The notes under the pieces: model-generated | The model's input: the letters and a program-made list of their open reading frames with translations, nothing else | Told to the model about the DNA's origin: nothing | The model's database searches: none | Shown here: piece after piece, positions 1-11,031 of the stretch | How the letters are laid out: every line of letters starts with the position of its first letter | Position numbering within the stretch: the first letter of the stretch is position 1 | From: Utricularia gibba | Taxonomy: Eukaryota > Streptophyta > Magnoliopsida > Lamiales > Lentibulariaceae | Reading direction: 5' to 3' | DNA: 23,439 nt | Assembly (NCBI GenBank): GCA_002189035.1 | Contig: NEEC01000327.1 | Coordinates: 1-23,439, forward strand | Position numbers and translations under genes: made by a program

Positions 1-448
1 TTTGGAGTTACGTTGTCCGATAACTGTGGACATATTAAAAAAGGGCCACAACGAAAGGTGTCTCACGTGGCATTCCGTGGTGACTGCATTTAATAATGTG
101 CTTCATGTTCTCGAAATTGATGCGAACAACATACAAGGCAAAAGAATCAAATAGCCACTAGAGACATGGTATACGGGAATGGTGCATCAAGAATCAGAAG
201 TATCATAGCAACTAAATGCATCAACATATGGTGTCAGAATTCATCTACTATGCGATCAAGTTGGAAAAAAGTCACATGCTACATCATGAATTTCGTGGCA
301 TCACTTATCCAACACTGTTATACACTCTGGATATGCGTAAATATTTATTTTTAATGAATCCCGTGCACGTGTGATTTTTAGGATGCACCCCGAATGATGA
401 TGCGCAATGAAATGACTACGTCGCACATCCTGGTCCGCGAAGCACCTC
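1..448 (+). repeat. Partial B monomer at the left window edge
   Basis: The window opens inside a B monomer at TTTGGAGTTACG and runs to its normal 3' end. It has one T fewer than usual in ACGTTTGTCC and one C fewer in TTATCCCAAC; the latter is shared with the B of the dimer at 1507-2564. About 75 bp of its 5' end lies outside the window. Confidence 0.9.
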
Positions 449-1506
449 TTGCATAACATGCAGATCCTTGCTCTTCATAGCACACTGTTGGGAAGCCCTT
501 TTCGAGCTCCAAGTATTATAATTTGGAGTTACGTTTGTCCGATAACTGTGGACATATTAAAAACAAGCCACAACGAAAAGTGTCTTAGGTGTCCTTTCTT
601 GGTGGCTGCGTCTAAGAATGTGCTTCTCGTTCTCGACATTGATGCAAATGGGATACACGGCAAAAGAATCAAATAGCCACTAGAGACATGGTGTATGGGA
701 ATGGTGCATCAAGAATCAGAAGTATCATAGCAACTAATTGAATCAATCAACAGCCAAAACATATGGTGTCAAACTTCATCGGATATGCGATCAAGATGGA
801 AAAAAGTCACATGTTACATCATGAATTTCGTGGCATCACTTATCCCAACACTGTTGTATACTCAGGATATGCGTAAATATTTATTTTTAACAAAATCCGG
901 TGCACGTGTGATTTTTCGGCTGCATCCGAATGGTGATGCGCAATGAAATGACTACGTCGCACATCCTGGTCGCGAAACACCTCTTGCATAACATGCAGAT
1001 CCTTGCTCTTCATAGCACACTGTTGGGAAGCCCTTTTCGAGCTCCAAGTATTATAATTTGGAGTTACGTTTGTCCGATAACTGTGGACATATTAAAAAAG
1101 GGCCACAACGAAAGGTGTCTCACGTGGCATTCCGTGGTGACTGCATTTAATAATGTGCTTCATGTTCTCGAAATTGATGCGAACAACATACAAGGCAAAA
1201 GAATCAAATAGCCACTAGAGACATGGTATACGGGAATGGTGCATCAAGAATCAGAAGTATCATAGCAACTAAATGCATCAACATATGGTGTCAGAATTCA
1301 TCTACTATGCGATCAAGTTGGAAAAAAGTCACATGCTACATCATGAATTTCGTGGCATCACTTATCCCAACACTGTTATACACTCTGGATATGCGTAAAT
1401 ATTTATTTTTAATGAATCCCGTGCACGTGTGATTTTTAGGATGCACCCCGAATGATGATGCGCAATGAAATGACTACGTCGCACATCCTGGTCCGCGAAG
1501 CACCTC
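449..1506 (+). repeat. HOR dimer 1 (A 449-983, B 984-1506)
   Basis: A is 535 bp and B 523 bp. The A tail has an extra A (AACAAAATCC), one C fewer in GCATCCCG and one C fewer in GGTCCGCG. B is canonical. Confidence 0.93.
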
Positions 1507-2564
1507 TTGCATAACATGCAGATCCTTGCTCTTCATAGCACACTGTTGGGAAGCCCTTTTCGAGCTCCAAGTATTATAATTTGGAGTTACGTTTGTCCGA
1601 TAACTGTGGACATATTAAAAACAAGCCACAACGAAAAGTGTCTTAGGTGTCCTTTCTTGGTGGCTGCGTCTAAGAATGTGCTTCTCGTTCTCGACATTGA
1701 TGCAAATGGGATACACGGCAAAAGAATCAAATAGCCACTAGAGACATGGTGTATGGGAATGGTGCATCAAGAATCAGAAGTATCATAGCAACTAATTGAA
1801 TCAATCAACAGCCAAAACATATGGTGTCAAACTTCATCGGATATGCGATCAAGATGGAAAAAAGTCACATGTTACATCATGAATTTCGTGGCATCACTTA
1901 TCCCAACACTGTTGTATACTCAGGATATGCGTAAATATTTATTTTTAACAAATCCGGTGCACGTGTGATTTTTCGGCTGCATCCCGAATGGTGATGCGCA
2001 ATGAAATGACTACGTCGCACATCCTGGTCCGCGAAACACCTCTTGCATAACATGCAGATCCTTGCTCTTCATAGCACACTGTTGGGAAGCCCTTTTCGAG
2101 CTCCAAGTATTATAATTTGGAGTTACGTTTGTCCGATAACTGTGGACATATTAAAAAAGGGCCACAACGAAAGGTGTCTCACGTGGCATTCCGTGGTGAC
2201 TGCATTTAATAATGTGCTTCATGTTCTCGAAATTGATGCGAACAACATACAAGGCAAAAGAATCAAATAGCCACTAGAGACATGGTATACGGGAATGGTG
2301 CATCAAGAATCAGAAGTATCATAGCAACTAAATGCATCAACATATGGTGTCAGAATTCATCTACTATGCGATCAAGTTGGAAAAAAGTCACATGCTACAT
2401 CATGAATTTCGTGGCATCACTTATCCAACACTGTTATACACTCTGGATATGCGTAAATATTTATTTTTAATGAATCCCGTGCACGTGTGATTTTTAGGAT
2501 GCACCCCGAATGATGATGCGCAATGAAATGACTACGTCGCACATCCTGGTCCGCGAAGCACCTC
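1507..2564 (+). repeat. HOR dimer 2 (A 1507-2042, B 2043-2564)
   Basis: A is canonical at 536 bp. B is 522 bp because TTATCCCAAC has lost one C, the same lesion as in the partial B at 1-448. Confidence 0.93.
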
Positions 2565-3623
2565 TTGCATAACATGCAGATCCTTGCTCTTCATAGCACA
2601 CTGTTGGGAAGCCCTTTTCGAGCTCCAAGTATTATAATTTGGAGTTACGTTTGTCCGATAACTGTGGACATATTAAAAACAAGCCACAACGAAAAGTGTC
2701 TTAGGTGTCCTTTCTTGGTGGCTGCGTCTAAGAATGTGCTTCTCGTTCTCGACATTGATGCAAATGGGATACACGGCAAAAGAATCAAATAGCCACTAGA
2801 GACATGGTGTATGGGAATGGTGCATCAAGAATCAGAAGTATCATAGCAACTAATTGAATCAATCAACAGCCAAAACATATGGTGTCAAACTTCATCGGAT
2901 ATGCGATCAAGATGGAAAAAAGTCACATGTTACATCATGAATTTCGTGGCATCACTTATCCCAACACTGTTGTATACTCAGGATATGCGTAAATATTTAT
3001 TTTTAACAAATCCGGTGCACGTGTGATTTTTCGGCTGCATCCCGAATGGTGATGCGCAATGAAATGACTACGTCGCACATCCTGGTCCGCGAAACACCTC
3101 TTGCATAACATGCAGATCCTTGCTCTTCATAGCACACTGTTGGGAAGCCCTTTTCGAGCTCCAAGTATTATAATTTGGAGTTACGTTTGTCCGATAACTG
3201 TGGACATATTAAAAAAGGGCCACAACGAAAGGTGTCTCACGTGGCATTCCGTGGTGACTGCATTTAATAATGTGCTTCATGTTCTCGAAATTGATGCGAA
3301 CAACATACAAGGCAAAAGAATCAAATAGCCACTAGAGACATGGTATACGGGAATGGTGCATCAAGAATCAGAAGTATCATAGCAACTAAATGCATCAACA
3401 TATGGTGTCAGAATTCATCTACTATGCGATCAAGTTGGAAAAAAGTCACATGCTACATCATGAATTTCGTGGCATCACTTATCCCAACACTGTTATACAC
3501 TCTGGATATGCGTAAATATTTATTTTTAATGAATCCCGTGCACGTGTGATTTTTAGGATGCACCCCGAATGATGATGCGCAATGAAATGACTACGTCGCA
3601 CATCCTGGTCCGCGAAGCACCTC
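2565..3623 (+). repeat. HOR dimer 3 (A 2565-3100, B 3101-3623)
   Basis: Both monomers have canonical lengths (536 and 523 bp) and I see no distinguishing change. Confidence 0.93.
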
Positions 3624-4683
3624 TTGCATAACATGCAGATCCTTGCTCTTCATAGCACACTGTTGGGAAGCCCTTTTCGAGCTCCAAGTATTATAATTTG
3701 GAGTTACGTTTGTCCGATAACTGTGGACATATTAAAAACAAGCCACAACGAAAAGTGTCTTAGGTGTCCTTTCTTGGTGGCTGCGTCTAAGAATGTGCTT
3801 CTCGTTCTCGACATTGATGCAAATGGGATACACGGCAAAAGAATCAAATAGCCACTAGAGACATGGTGTATGGGAATGGTGCATCAAGAATCAGAAGTAT
3901 CATAGCAACTAATTGAATCAATCAACAGCCAAAACATATGGTGTCAAACTTCATCGGATATGCGATCAAGATGGAAAAAAGTCACATGTTACATCATGAA
4001 TTTCGTGGCATCACTTATCCCAACACTGTTGTATACTCAGGATATGCGTAAATATTTATTTTTAACAAAATCCGGTGCACGTGTGATTTTTCGGCTGCAC
4101 CCGAATGGTGATGCGCAATGAAATGACTACGTCGCACATCCTGGTCCGCGAAACACCTCTTGCATAACATGCAGATCCTTGCTCTTCATAGCACACTGTT
4201 GGGAAGCCCTTTTCGAGCTCCAAGTATTATAATTTGGAGTTACGTTTGTCCGATAACTGTGGACATATTAAAAAAGGGCCACAACGAAAGGTGTCTCACG
4301 TGGCATTCCGTGGTGACTGCATTTAATAATGTGCTTCATGTTCTCGAAATTGATGCGAACAACATACAAGGCAAAAGAATCAAATAGCCACTAGAGACAT
4401 GGTATACGGGAATGGTGCATCAAGAATCAGAAGTATCATAGCAACTAAATGCATCAACATATGGTGTCAGAATTCATCTACTATGCGATCAAGTTGGAAA
4501 AAAGTCACATGCTACATCATGAATTTCGTGGCATCACTTATCCCAACACTGTTTATACACTCTGGATATGCGTAAATATTTATTTTTAATGAATCCCGTG
4601 CACGTGTGATTTTTAGGATGCACCCCGAATGATGATGCGCAATGAAATGACTACGTCGCACATCCTGGTCCGCGAAGCACCTC
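3624..4683 (+). repeat. HOR dimer 4 (A 3624-4159, B 4160-4683)
   Basis: The A tail reads AACAAAATCC (one extra A, as in dimer 1) and GCTGCACCCG in place of GCTGCATCCCG. B is 524 bp through an extra T in CTGTTTATACAC. Confidence 0.93.
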
Positions 4684-5738
4684 TTGCATAACATGCAGAT
4701 CCTTGCTCTTCATAGCACACTGTTGGGAAGCCCTTTTCGAGCTCCAAGTATTATAATTTGGAGTTACGTTTGTCCGATAACTGTGGACATATTAAAAACA
4801 AGCCACAACGAAAAGTGTCTTAGGTGTCCTTTCTTGGTGGCTGCGTCTAAGAATGTGCTTCTCGTTCTCATTGATGCAAATGGGATACACGGCAAAAGAA
4901 TCAAATAGCCACTAGAGACATGGTGTATGGGAATGGTGCATCAAGAATCAGAAGTATCATAGCAACTAATTGAATCAATCAACAGCCAAAACATATGGTG
5001 TCAAACTTCATCGGATATGCGATCAAGATGGAAAAAAGTCACATGTTACATCATGAATTTCGTGGCATCACTTATCCCAACACTGTTGTATACTCAGGAT
5101 ATGCGTAAATATTTATTTTTAACAATCCGGTGCACGTGTGATTTTTCGGCTGCATCCCGAATGGTGATGCGCAATGAAATGACTACGTCGCACATCCTGG
5201 TCCGCGAAACACCTCTTGCATAACATGCAGATCCTTGCTCTTCATAGCACACTGTTGGGAAGCCCTTTTCGAGCTCCAAGTATTATAATTTGGAGTTACG
5301 TTTGTCCGATAACTGTGGACATATTAAAAAAGGGCCACAACGAAAGGTGTCTCACGTGGCATTCCGTGGTGACTGCATTTAATAATGTGCTTCATGTTCT
5401 CGAAATTGATGCGAACAACATACAAGGCAAAAGAATCAAATAGCCACTAGAGACATGGTATACGGGAATGGTGCATCAAGAATCAGAAGTATCATAGCAA
5501 CTAAATGCATCAACATATGGTGTCAGAATTCATCTACTATGCGATCAAGTTGGAAAAAAGTCACATGCTACATCATGAATTTCGTGGCATCACTTATCCC
5601 AACACTGTTATACACTCTGGATATGCGTAAATATTTATTTTTAATGAATCCCGTGCACGTGTGATTTTTAGGATGCACCCCGAATGATGATGCGCAATGA
5701 AATGACTACGTCGCACATCCTGGTCCGCGAAGCACCTC
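4684..5738 (+). repeat. HOR dimer 5 (A 4684-5215, B 5216-5738)
   Basis: A is 532 bp. It lacks GAC in GTTCTCGACATTG, the only 3 bp deletion of this kind that I see in the array, and has AACAATCC (one A fewer). The AACAATCC variant recurs in dimers 9, 12 and 13. B is canonical. Confidence 0.93.
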
Positions 5739-6796
5739 TTGCATAACATGCAGATCCTTGCTCTTCATAGCACACTGTTGGGAAGCCCTTTTCGAGCTCC
5801 AAGTATTATAATTTGGAGTTACGTTTGTCCGATAACTGTGGACATATTAAAAACAAGCCACAACGAAAAGTGTCTTAGGTGTCCTTTCTTGGTGGCTGCG
5901 TCTAAGAATGTGCTTCTCGTTCTCGACATTGATGCAAATGGGATACACGGCAAAAGAATCAAATAGCCACTAGAGACATGGTGTATGGGAATGGTGCATC
6001 AAGAATCAGAAGTATCATAGCAACTAATTGAATCAATCAACAGCCAAAACATATGGTGTCAAACTTCATCGGATATGCGATCAAGATGGAAAAAAGTCAC
6101 ATGTTACATCATGAATTTCGTGGCATCACTTATCCCAACACTGTTGTATACTCAGGATATGCGTAAATATTTATTTTTAACAAATCCGGTGCACGTGTGA
6201 TTTTTCGGCTGCATCCCGAATGGTGATGCGCAATGAAATGACTACGTCGCACATCCTGGTCCGCGAAACACCTCTTGCATAACATGCAGATCCTTGCTCT
6301 TCATAGCACACTGTTGGGAAGCCCTTTTCGAGCTCCAAGTATTATAATTTGGAGTTACGTTTGTCCGATAACTGTGGACATATTAAAAAGGGCCACAACG
6401 AAAGGTGTCTCACGTGGCATTCCGTGGTGACTGCATTTAATAATGTGCTTCATGTTCTCGAAATTGATGCGAACAACATACAAGGCAAAAGAATCAAATA
6501 GCCACTAGAGACATGGTATACGGGAATGGTGCATCAAGAATCAGAAGTATCATAGCAACTAAATGCATCAACATATGGTGTCAGAATTCATCTACTATGC
6601 GATCAAGTTGGAAAAAAGTCACATGCTACATCATGAATTTCGTGGCATCACTTATCCCAACACTGTTATACACTCTGGATATGCGTAAATATTTATTTTT
6701 AATGAATCCCGTGCACGTGTGATTTTTAGGATGCACCCCGAATGATGATGCGCAATGAAATGACTACGTCGCACATCCTGGTCCGCGAAGCACCTC
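5739..6796 (+). repeat. HOR dimer 6 (A 5739-6274, B 6275-6796)
   Basis: A is canonical. B is 522 bp because the A-run before GGGCC is one base short (ATTAAAAAGGG). Confidence 0.93.
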
Positions 6797-6797
6797 T

Positions 6798-6810
6798 TGC
6801 ATAACATGCA
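6798..6810. other. Perfect inverted repeat, 5 bp arms and 3 bp spacer (representative)
   Basis: TGCAT-AAC-ATGCA is a perfect short dyad at the start of almost every monomer of both types. It is degraded in only one copy, near 20024-20036, where the first arm reads CGCAT. It lies in the 166 bp invariant block. Short dyads can be protein sites or extrude as hairpins, but function is unknown. Confidence 0.75.
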
Positions 6811-6854
6811 GATCCTTGCTCTTCATAGCACACTGTTGGGAAGCCCTTTTCGAG

Positions 6855-6876
6855 CTCCAAGTATTATAATTTGGAG
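6855..6876. other. Inverted repeat, 6 bp arms and 10 bp AT-rich spacer (representative)
   Basis: CTCCAA and TTGGAG flank an all-A/T spacer except for one G. The first arm overlaps the SacI site at 6852-6857. It is present in both A and B, and I found it intact in every full monomer I checked. A strand-separated hairpin is possible because the spacer melts easily. No function can be assigned from sequence. Confidence 0.75.
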
Positions 6877-6883
6877 TTACGTT

Positions 6884-6902
6884 TGTCCGATAACTGTGGA
6901 CA
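6884..6902. other. Inverted repeat, 5 bp arms and 9 bp spacer (representative)
   Basis: TGTCC and GGACA flank GATAACTGT, directly downstream of the previous dyad. It occurs in both monomer types within the invariant block. The arms are short enough to arise by chance once, but they are kept throughout the array along with the rest of the block. Confidence 0.6.
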
Positions 6903-7221
6903 TATTAAAAACAAGCCACAACGAAAAGTGTCTTAGGTGTCCTTTCTTGGTGGCTGCGTCTAAGAATGTGCTTCTCGTTCTCGACATTGATGCAAATGGG
7001 ATACACGGCAAAAGAATCAAATAGCCACTAGAGACATGGTGTATGGGAATGGTGCATCAAGAATCAGAAGTATCATAGCAACTAATTGAATCAATCAACA
7101 GCCAAAACATATGGTGTCAAACTTCATCGGATATGCGATCAAGATGGAAAAAAGTCACATGTTACATCATGAATTTCGTGGCATCACTTATCCCAACACT
7201 GTTGTATACTCAGGATATGCG

Positions 7222-7238
7222 TAAATATTTATTTTTAA
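7222..7238. other. AT-only tract (representative)
   Basis: A 17 bp run of only A and T following GGATATGCG occurs in the 3' part of each monomer and is shared by A and B. Such tracts in satellites favour bending or rotational positioning of nucleosomes. Here that is only a possibility. One copy near 21488 is shortened by one T. Confidence 0.55.
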
Positions 7239-7246
7239 CAAATCCG

Positions 7247-7255
7247 GTGCACGTG
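7247..7255. other. Overlapping palindromes GTGCAC and CACGTG (representative)
   Basis: GTGCACGTG contains two overlapping 6 bp palindromes. CACGTG is the core recognised by bHLH and bZIP factors (E-box/G-box). It is conserved in A and B tails, and is missing from the B at 22124-22598, where a 45 bp deletion removes it. A lone 6 bp match does not show factor binding. Confidence 0.5.
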
Positions 7256-7332
7256 TGATTTTTCGGCTGCATCCCGAATGGTGATGCGCAATGAAATGAC
7301 TACGTCGCACATCCTGGTCCGCGAAACACCTC

Positions 7333-7855
7333 TTGCATAACATGCAGATCCTTGCTCTTCATAGCACACTGTTGGGAAGCCCTTTTCGAGCTCCAAGTAT
7401 TATAATTTGGAGTTACGTTTGTCCGATAACTGTGGACATATTAAAAAAGGGCCACAACGAAAGGTGTCTCACGTGGCATTCCGTGGTGACTGCATTTAAT
7501 AATGTGCTTCATGTTCTCGAAATTGATGCGAACAACATACAAGGCAAAAGAATCAAATAGCCACTAGAGACATGGTATACGGGAATGGTGCATCAAGAAT
7601 CAGAAGTATCATAGCAACTAAATGCATCAACATATGGTGTCAGAATTCATCTACTATGCGATCAAGTTGGAAAAAAGTCACATGCTACATCATGAATTTC
7701 GTGGCATCACTTATCCCAACACTGTTATACACTCTGGATATGCGTAAATATTTATTTTTAATGAATCCCGTGCACGTGTGATTTTTAGGATGCACCCCGA
7801 ATGATGATGCGCAATGAAATGACTACGTCGCACATCCTGGTCCGCGAAGCACCTC
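7333..7855 (+). repeat. Satellite monomer type B (representative 523 bp copy)
   Basis: This is a clean copy of the shorter monomer. After the shared 5' block it has AAGGGCCACAACGAAAGG, CTCACGTGGCATTCCG and TGCATTTAATAATGTGC. The central region is ATGCATCAACATATGG, without the 13 bp insertion of A. The tail is TTATACACTCTGG, AATGAATCCCG, TTTTAGGATGCACCCC and GCGAAGCACC. An EcoRI site (GAATTC at 7643-7648) is found only in B, whereas SacI (GAGCTC) and NdeI (CATATG) sites occur in both types. By hand alignment B differs from A at about 45 positions plus the indel. Most full-length B copies are 522-524 bp. Confidence 0.95.
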
Positions 7856-8914
7856 TTGCATAACATGCAGATCCTTGCTCTTCATAGCACACTGTTGGGA
7901 AGCCCTTTTCGAGCTCCAAGTATTATAATTTGGAGTTACGTTTGTCCGATAACTGTGGACATATTAAAAACAAGCCACAACGAAAAGTGTCTTAGGTGTC
8001 CTTTCTTGGTGGCTGCGTCTAAGAATGTGCTTCTCGTTCTCGACATTGATGCAAATGGGATACACGGCAAAAGAATCAAATAGCCACTAGAGACATGGTG
8101 TATGGGAATGGTGCATCAAGAATCAGAAGTATCATAGCAACTAATTGAATCAATCAACAGCCAAAACATATGGTGTCAAACTTCATCGGATATGCGATCA
8201 AGATGGAAAAAAGTCACATGTTACATCATGAATTTCGTGGCATCACTTATCCCAACACTGTTGTATACTCAGGATATGCGTAAATATTTATTTTTAACAA
8301 ATCCGGTGCACGTGTGATTTTTCGGCTGCATCCCGAATGGTGATGCGCAATGAAATGACTACGTCGCACATCCTGGTCCGCGAAACACCTCTTGCATAAC
8401 ATGCAGATCCTTGCTCTTCATAGCACACTGTTGGGAAGCCCTTTTCGAGCTCCAAGTATTATAATTTGGAGTTACGTTTGTCCGATAACTGTGGACATAT
8501 TAAAAAAGGGCCACAACGAAAGGTGTCTCACGTGGCATTCCGTGGTGACTGCATTTAATAATGTGCTTCATGTTCTCGAAATTGATGCGAACAACATACA
8601 AGGCAAAAGAATCAAATAGCCACTAGAGACATGGTATACGGGAATGGTGCATCAAGAATCAGAAGTATCATAGCAACTAAATGCATCAACATATGGTGTC
8701 AGAATTCATCTACTATGCGATCAAGTTGGAAAAAAGTCACATGCTACATCATGAATTTCGTGGCATCACTTATCCCAACACTGTTATACACTCTGGATAT
8801 GCGTAAATATTTATTTTTAATGAATCCCGTGCACGTGTGATTTTTAGGATGCACCCCGAATGATGATGCGCAATGAAATGACTACGTCGCACATCCTGGT
8901 CCGCGAAGCACCTC
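7856..8914 (+). repeat. HOR dimer 8 (A 7856-8391, B 8392-8914)
   Basis: Both monomers have canonical lengths and appear identical to dimer 7. Confidence 0.93.
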
Positions 8915-9972
8915 TTGCATAACATGCAGATCCTTGCTCTTCATAGCACACTGTTGGGAAGCCCTTTTCGAGCTCCAAGTATTATAATTTGGAGTTACGT
9001 TTGTCCGATAACTGTGGACATATTAAAAACAAGCCACAACGAAAAGTGTCTTAGGTGTCCTTTCTTGGTGGCTGCGTCTAAGAATGTGCTTCTCGTTCTC
9101 GACATTGATGCAAATGGGATACACGGCAAAAGAATCAAATAGCCACTAGAGACATGGTGTATGGGAATGGTGCATCAAGAATCAGAAGTATCATAGCAAC
9201 TAATTGAATCAATCAACAGCCAAAACATATGGTGTCAAACTTCATCGGATATGCGATCAAGATGGAAAAAAGTCACATGTTACATCATGAATTTCGTGGC
9301 ATCACTTATCCCAACACTGTTGTATACTCAGGATATGCGTAAATATTTATTTTTAACAATCCGGTGCACGTGTGATTTTTCGGCTGCATCCCGAATGGTG
9401 ATGCGCAATGAAATGACTACGTCGCACATCCTGGTCCGCGAAACACCTCTTGCATAACATGCAGATCCTTGCTCTTCATAGCACACTGTTGGGAAGCCCT
9501 TTTCGAGCTCCAAGTATTATAATTTGGAGTTACGTTTGTCCGATAACTGTGGACATATTAAAAAAGGGCCACAACGAAAGGTGTCTCACGTGGCATTCCG
9601 TGGTGACTGCATTTAATAATGTGCTTCATGTTCTCGAAATTGATGCGAACAACATACAAGGCAAAAGAATCAAATAGCCACTAGAGACATGGTATACGGG
9701 AATGGTGCATCAAGAATCAGAAGTATCATAGCAACTAAATGCATCAACATATGGTGTCAGAATTCATCTACTATGCGATCAAGTTGGAAAAAAGTCACAT
9801 GCTACATCATGAATTTCGTGGCATCACTTATCCCAACACTGTTATACACTCTGGATATGCGTAAATATTTATTTTTAATGAATCCCGTGCACGTGTGATT
9901 TTTAGGATGCACCCCGAATGATGATGCGCAATGAAATGACTACGTCGCACATCCTGGTCCGCGAAGCACCTC
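8915..9972 (+). repeat. HOR dimer 9 (A 8915-9449, B 9450-9972)
   Basis: A is 535 bp with the AACAATCC variant seen in dimers 5, 12 and 13. B is canonical. Confidence 0.93.
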
Positions 9973-11031
9973 TTGCATAACATGCAGATCCTTGCTCTTC
10001 ATAGCACACTGTTGGGAAGCCCTTTTCGAGCTCCAAGTATTATAATTTGGAGTTACGTTTGTCCGATAACTGTGGACATATTAAAAACAAGCCACAACGA
10101 AAAGTGTCTTAGGTGTCCTTTCTTGGTGGCTGCGTCTAAGAATGTGCTTCTCGTTCTCGACATTGATGCAAATGGGATACACGGCAAAAGAATCAAATAG
10201 CCACTAGAGACATGGTGTATGGGAATGGTGCATCAAGAATCAGAAGTATCATAGCAACTAATTGAATCAATCAACAGCCAAAACATATGGTGTCAAACTT
10301 CATCGGATATGCGATCAAGATGGAAAAAAGTCACATGTTACATCATGAATTTCGTGGCATCACTTATCCCAACACTGTTGTATACTCAGGATATGCGTAA
10401 ATATTTATTTTTAACAAATCCGGTGCACGTGTGATTTTTCGGCTGCATCCCGAATGGTGATGCGCAATGAAATGACTACGTCGCACATCCTGGTCCGCGA
10501 AGCACCTCTTGCATAACATGCAGATCCTTGCTCTTCATAGCACACTGTTGGGAAGCCCTTTTCGAGCTCCAAGTATTATAATTTGGAGTTACGTTTGTCC
10601 GATAACTGTGGACATATTAAAAAAGGGCCACAACGAAAGGTGTCTCACGTGGCATTCCGTGGTGACTGCATTTAATAATGTGCTTCATGTTCTCGAAATT
10701 GATGCGAACAACATACAAGGCAAAAGAATCAAATAGCCACTAGAGACATGGTATACGGGAATGGTGCATCAAGAATCAGAAGTATCATAGCAACTAAATG
10801 CATCAACATATGGTGTCAGAATTCATCTACTATGCGATCAAGTTGGAAAAAAGTCACATGCTACATCATGAATTTCGTGGCATCACTTATCCCAACACTG
10901 TTATACACTCTGGATATGCGTAAATATTTATTTTTAATGAATCCCGTGCACGTGTGATTTTTAGGATGCACCCCGAATGATGATGCGCAATGAAATGACT
11001 ACGTCGCACATCCTGGTCCGCGAAGCACCTC
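9973..11031 (+). repeat. HOR dimer 10 (A 9973-10508, B 10509-11031)
   Basis: The A monomer ends GCGAAGCACC, the B-type base, while the rest of its tail is A-type. Dimer 11 shares this. Confidence 0.93.

Larger units (their letters stand above)
6746..6911. repeat. 166 bp block nearly invariant between A and B (representative)
   Basis: This segment spans the B-to-A junction, from TGATGCGCAATG to ATTAAAAA. It is the same at A-to-B junctions except for one base (GCGAAGCACC in B, GCGAAACACC in A). It contains three dyad symmetries and the SacI site, and its length is close to a nucleosome footprint. The next 100 bp or so differ between A and B at about 25 positions. The conservation contrast is seen directly. 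A role in binding a protein or positioning a nucleosome is inference, and recent gene conversion would also explain it. Confidence 0.8.
6797..7332 (+). repeat. Satellite monomer type A (representative 536 bp copy)
   Basis: This is a clean copy of the longer monomer. It begins at TTGCATAACATGCAG, shares its first 115 bp with B, and then has the A-specific stretch starting ACAAGCCAC and continuing through TCTTAGGTGTCC. Mid-monomer, after CATAGCAACTA, it carries ATTGAATCAATCAACAGCC, where B has a shorter sequence; this accounts for the 13 bp length difference. Inside that insertion AATC is directly repeated, consistent with a small slippage duplication. Its tail is TTGTATACTCAGG, AACAAATCCGG, TTCGGCTGCATCCC and GCGAAACACC. 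It has no EcoRI site. Full-length A copies in the array run 530-536 bp. Confidence 0.95.
6797..7855 (+). repeat. HOR dimer 7, canonical reference unit
   Basis: A (536 bp) plus B (523 bp) with no lesion that I can find. I used this unit for monomer definitions and for the coordinates of representative sub-features. Confidence 0.95.

Noticed and set aside
449-676. A 75-codon open frame repeated in about 20 A monomers, with a counterpart in the B monomers
   Set aside because: It opens on TTG, with the first ATG at 458. Its repetition follows from array homogenisation. In the variable part, about 24 base differences between A and B cause about 15 amino-acid changes, so there is no sign of purifying selection. 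No domain, signal or codon-use pattern is visible.
1223-1432. A 69-codon ATG frame repeated in B monomers
   Set aside because: It is broken by one-base run-length changes in several copies (for example at 310, 2424 and 4551), has no recognisable domain and is absent from intact A monomers. It is a by-product of the repeat.
449-1506. Assignment to wheat-type TaiI/CentT satellites
   Set aside because: Only the monomer length class (about 550 bp) suggests it. I cannot recall or match the sequences, so no family is claimed.
5094-5279. Reverse-strand frames of 60-77 codons across monomer junctions
   Set aside because: They appear and vanish with single-base changes such as AACAATCC and GCACCCG, so they are chance frames.
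7222-7238. Promoter TATA box or replication origin in the AT-rich tract
   Set aside because: An AT-only run alone is not evidence of either, and no gene lies downstream.
6797-7332. Three sub-monomers of about 176 bp inside each 530 bp monomer
   Set aside because: The length would fit, but comparing thirds I found only short matches (for example GGATATGCG twice, about 77 bp apart, and ACACTGTT twice), not at a consistent spacing. A sensitive self-alignment could still find an ancient trimer.
6797-7855. CENP-B box
   Set aside because: The best partial match is TTCGTGGCA in the monomer, which lacks the required CGGG half. The reverse-strand candidate at CCCGAATGG lacks the other half.
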